From Pseudomonadota bacterium (GTDB lineage: Bacteria > Bdellovibrionota_C > UBA2361 > SZUA-149), in contig JAKPSH010000196.1 in assembly GCA_029555385.1 (NCBI GenBank), positions 1 through 33,697 of the forward strand: a stretch of 33,697 nucleotides of DNA. Reading direction: 5' to 3'. The notes below the pieces were generated by a model, which ran no database searches, was not told the DNA's origin, and worked only from the letters and a program-made list of their open reading frames with translations. Within the stretch, counting starts at the first letter, position 1, and the number at the start of each line of letters is the position of its first letter. This document shows, in pieces, positions 32,381-33,697 of the stretch. Both the position numbers and the translations under genes were made by a program.

Positions 32381-33265
32381 CTATTTCAGTGCTTCCGCAC
32401 CACCTACAATATCGATCAGCTCAAGCGTGATCGCCCGCTGCCGCGCCCGGTTATAATACAGCCGGAGTTTGCCAATCAGTTCATCTGCGTTGCGCGTCGC
32501 TGAATCCATTGCGCGCATCCGCGCCGCATGCTCGCTTGCTTTCGAATCCAGCGCCGCCTGGCGCAGTTTCGTCACCACCGCAAGCCGCAAAAGATAAGAA
32601 AAAAGCTGTTCCGGCTCCGGATCGTATCCCGTCATTGAGCGCATAAGCTCAAACTCCAGGGCGCTTGCTTGGTTTTCTCCCGCCGGCAAAAGACTGACTG
32701 GCAGAACGACTTCCCGCACGACCTGCTGACTGACCAGCGATGCGAACTTGGTGTAATAAAGCACCACTTCATCACAGCCTCCGGCGGTATAATCCGCCAT
32801 GCTCTTTTCGGCGATCTCAGCGAGCGGCCACATGACAATATCCTCACCGAGATTCTCGTAGTCGCTGATACTCCGGCCCTCAATGCGCCGCATCATCGTC
32901 GTCATTTTACGCCCCAATGCGACCGTTTCCAAAACCACGCCCGGATCGGTCTCGCATGCGCGAACCTCCTTGAAGACACTCACGTTAAAGGCGCCGCAAA
33001 GACCGCGATCTGCCGCAACAGCAATCACCCTCCTCGTTCGCACTTCCTCACGCGCAGAAAGCAGCGGATGGCCGCTGCCTCCCGGGAAATCAAGACAGAC
33101 CCGCGCCAGCGCATTCTGGAGCTTTTCGCCGAAAACCCGGCCGCTCAGCGCCGCCTCCTGGGCACGGCGCAGTTTGGCCGTAGAAACCAGCTTCATGGCC
33201 CGCGTGATCTGCTTAGTATTCTGGACGGTAGCAATCCGCCGCCGAATTGCTTTTAAACTCGGCAA
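32381..33265 (-). CDS. atpG: F1 ATP synthase gamma subunit
   Basis: The 294-residue central shaft subunit starts with MPSLKAIRRRIATVQNTKQITRAMKLVSTAKLRRAQ, the conserved N-terminal helix, has AADRGLCGAFN in the middle, and ends with RMRAMDSATRNADELIGKLRLYYNRARQRAITLELIDIVGGAEAL, the conserved C-terminal helix that inserts into the alpha3-beta3 ring. Length is normal. It lies 15 bases after the end of atpA. Confidence 0.96.
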   Translation of the reverse strand: MPSLKAIRRRIATVQNTKQITRAMKLVSTAKLRRAQEAALSGRVFGEKLQNALARVCLDFPGGSGHPLLSAREEVRTRRVIAVAADRGLCGAFNVSVFKEVRACETDPGVVLETVALGRKMTTMMRRIEGRSISDYENLGEDIVMWPLAEIAEKSMADYTAGGCDEVVLYYTKFASLVSQQVVREVVLPVSLLPAGENQASALEFELMRSMTGYDPEPEQLFSYLLRLAVVTKLRQAALDSKASEHAARMRAMDSATRNADELIGKLRLYYNRARQRAITLELIDIVGGAEALK

Positions 33266-33280
33266 AGCCTATCTCCCTGC

Positions 33281-33697
33281 TTAGTTGTTCTTTTCCTTGA
33301 ACTCTTTGGTAAACTTGGCAATCGCATCAGTCAGTGCTTTTTCCTGCTCGGCACTGAGCTCTCCCTTGGCCGCCATGTCATCAAGAATGCTCTTGCAGTT
33401 TGCCGTAACGTAGTCATGCAGACCCGCTTCGTACGGACGAATCTGCTCCACAGCCAAACTGTCCAAGAATCCGCGGTTGCCGGCAAAAATTGAGACTACC
33501 TGCAGTTCAACGGGCATCGGCTTGAACTGCGGCTGCTTGAGCAGCTCAACCAAGCGCTCTCCCCGGCCCAGTTGCGCTTTTGTCACCGCATCCAAGTCCG
33601 AGCCGAACTGCGCAAAAGCCTGCTTTTCGCGGTACTGGGCCAAATCAAGCCGCAGCGTTCCCGCCACTTTCTTCATGGCCTTAATCTGAGCCGAACC
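33281..33697 (-). CDS. atpA: F1 ATP synthase alpha subunit, C-terminal part (5' end outside window)
   Basis: The last 138 residues of AtpA are present and the frame is open to the window edge. [24 protein letters not shown] and [30 protein letters not shown] are the conserved C-terminal helical-domain sequences, and the protein ends KEFKEKNN. The gene is the first visible member of the atpAGDC run. Confidence 0.97.
   Translation of the reverse strand, partial: GSAQIKAMKKVAGTLRLDLAQYREKQAFAQFGSDLDAVTKAQLGRGERLVELLKQPQFKPMPVELQVVSIFAGNRGFLDSLAVEQIRPYEAGLHDYVTANCKSILDDMAAKGELSAEQEKALTDAIAKFTKEFKEKNN

Overview
The window reads as chromosomal DNA of a Gram-negative bacterium of moderate G+C. Pointers to a deltaproteobacterial-type lineage (Myxococcota or Bdellovibrionota-like, or a related uncultured group) are a Hanks-type kinase with an HRDVSPQN catalytic loop, a protein matching the MXAN_5187 C-terminal family of myxobacteria, and periplasmic binding proteins and peptidoglycan-recycling genes that imply an outer membrane. 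This placement is inference. No tRNA, rRNA, CRISPR array or complete insertion sequence was seen.

Layout. 1-2712 (+): the end of a trp operon (trpC 3' part, trpB, trpA) with no trpF between trpC and trpB. 2709-3078: a large imperfect inverted repeat that begins in the trpA stop codon and looks like a miniature transposable element. 3120-4793 (-): a very cysteine-rich protein. 4914-6068 (+): an orphan LIV-type periplasmic binding protein. 6083-9528 (-): a membrane-anchored Ser/Thr kinase and a membrane-anchored companion. 9754-9980: several near-perfect hairpins, some bounded by CTAGAGC. 9997-13550 (-): aroC, mpl and a dapF-family gene, tightly packed. 13644-14267 (-): an MXAN_5187-like protein. 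14480-18196 (+): glmU, glmS and a GroES-like gene, likely one operon. 18204-18840 (-): collapsed remnants of three nucleotide-sugar genes. 19126-22224 (+): a GT-C-like polytopic membrane protein fused to a LIV-type binding protein. 22258-23203: a hemerythrin (+) and an MgtC/SapB protein (-). 23303-28827: a secretion/surface locus with two TadE-like proteins, a TadG-like protein with a von Willebrand A domain and calcium-binding repeats, a secreted Hint-domain protein and an unknown anchored protein. 29147-30370 (-): an MFS transporter. 30462-33697 (-): atpA (partial), atpG, atpD, atpC of the F1 ATP synthase.

How it fits together. Housekeeping blocks (tryptophan, chorismate, UDP-GlcNAc, peptidoglycan recycling, ATP synthase) alternate with envelope-related accessory genes. 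glmS and glmU make UDP-GlcNAc, the precursor for peptidoglycan and surface glycans. The decayed DegT/Gfo-Idh/hexapeptide fragments show that a surface-sugar cluster once lay next to the GT-C fusion gene. The most unusual items are the GT-C/binding-protein fusion, the Tad-Hint-vWA locus, the dapF homologue with serine at both catalytic cysteine positions, and the repeat elements at 2709-3078 and 9754-9980.
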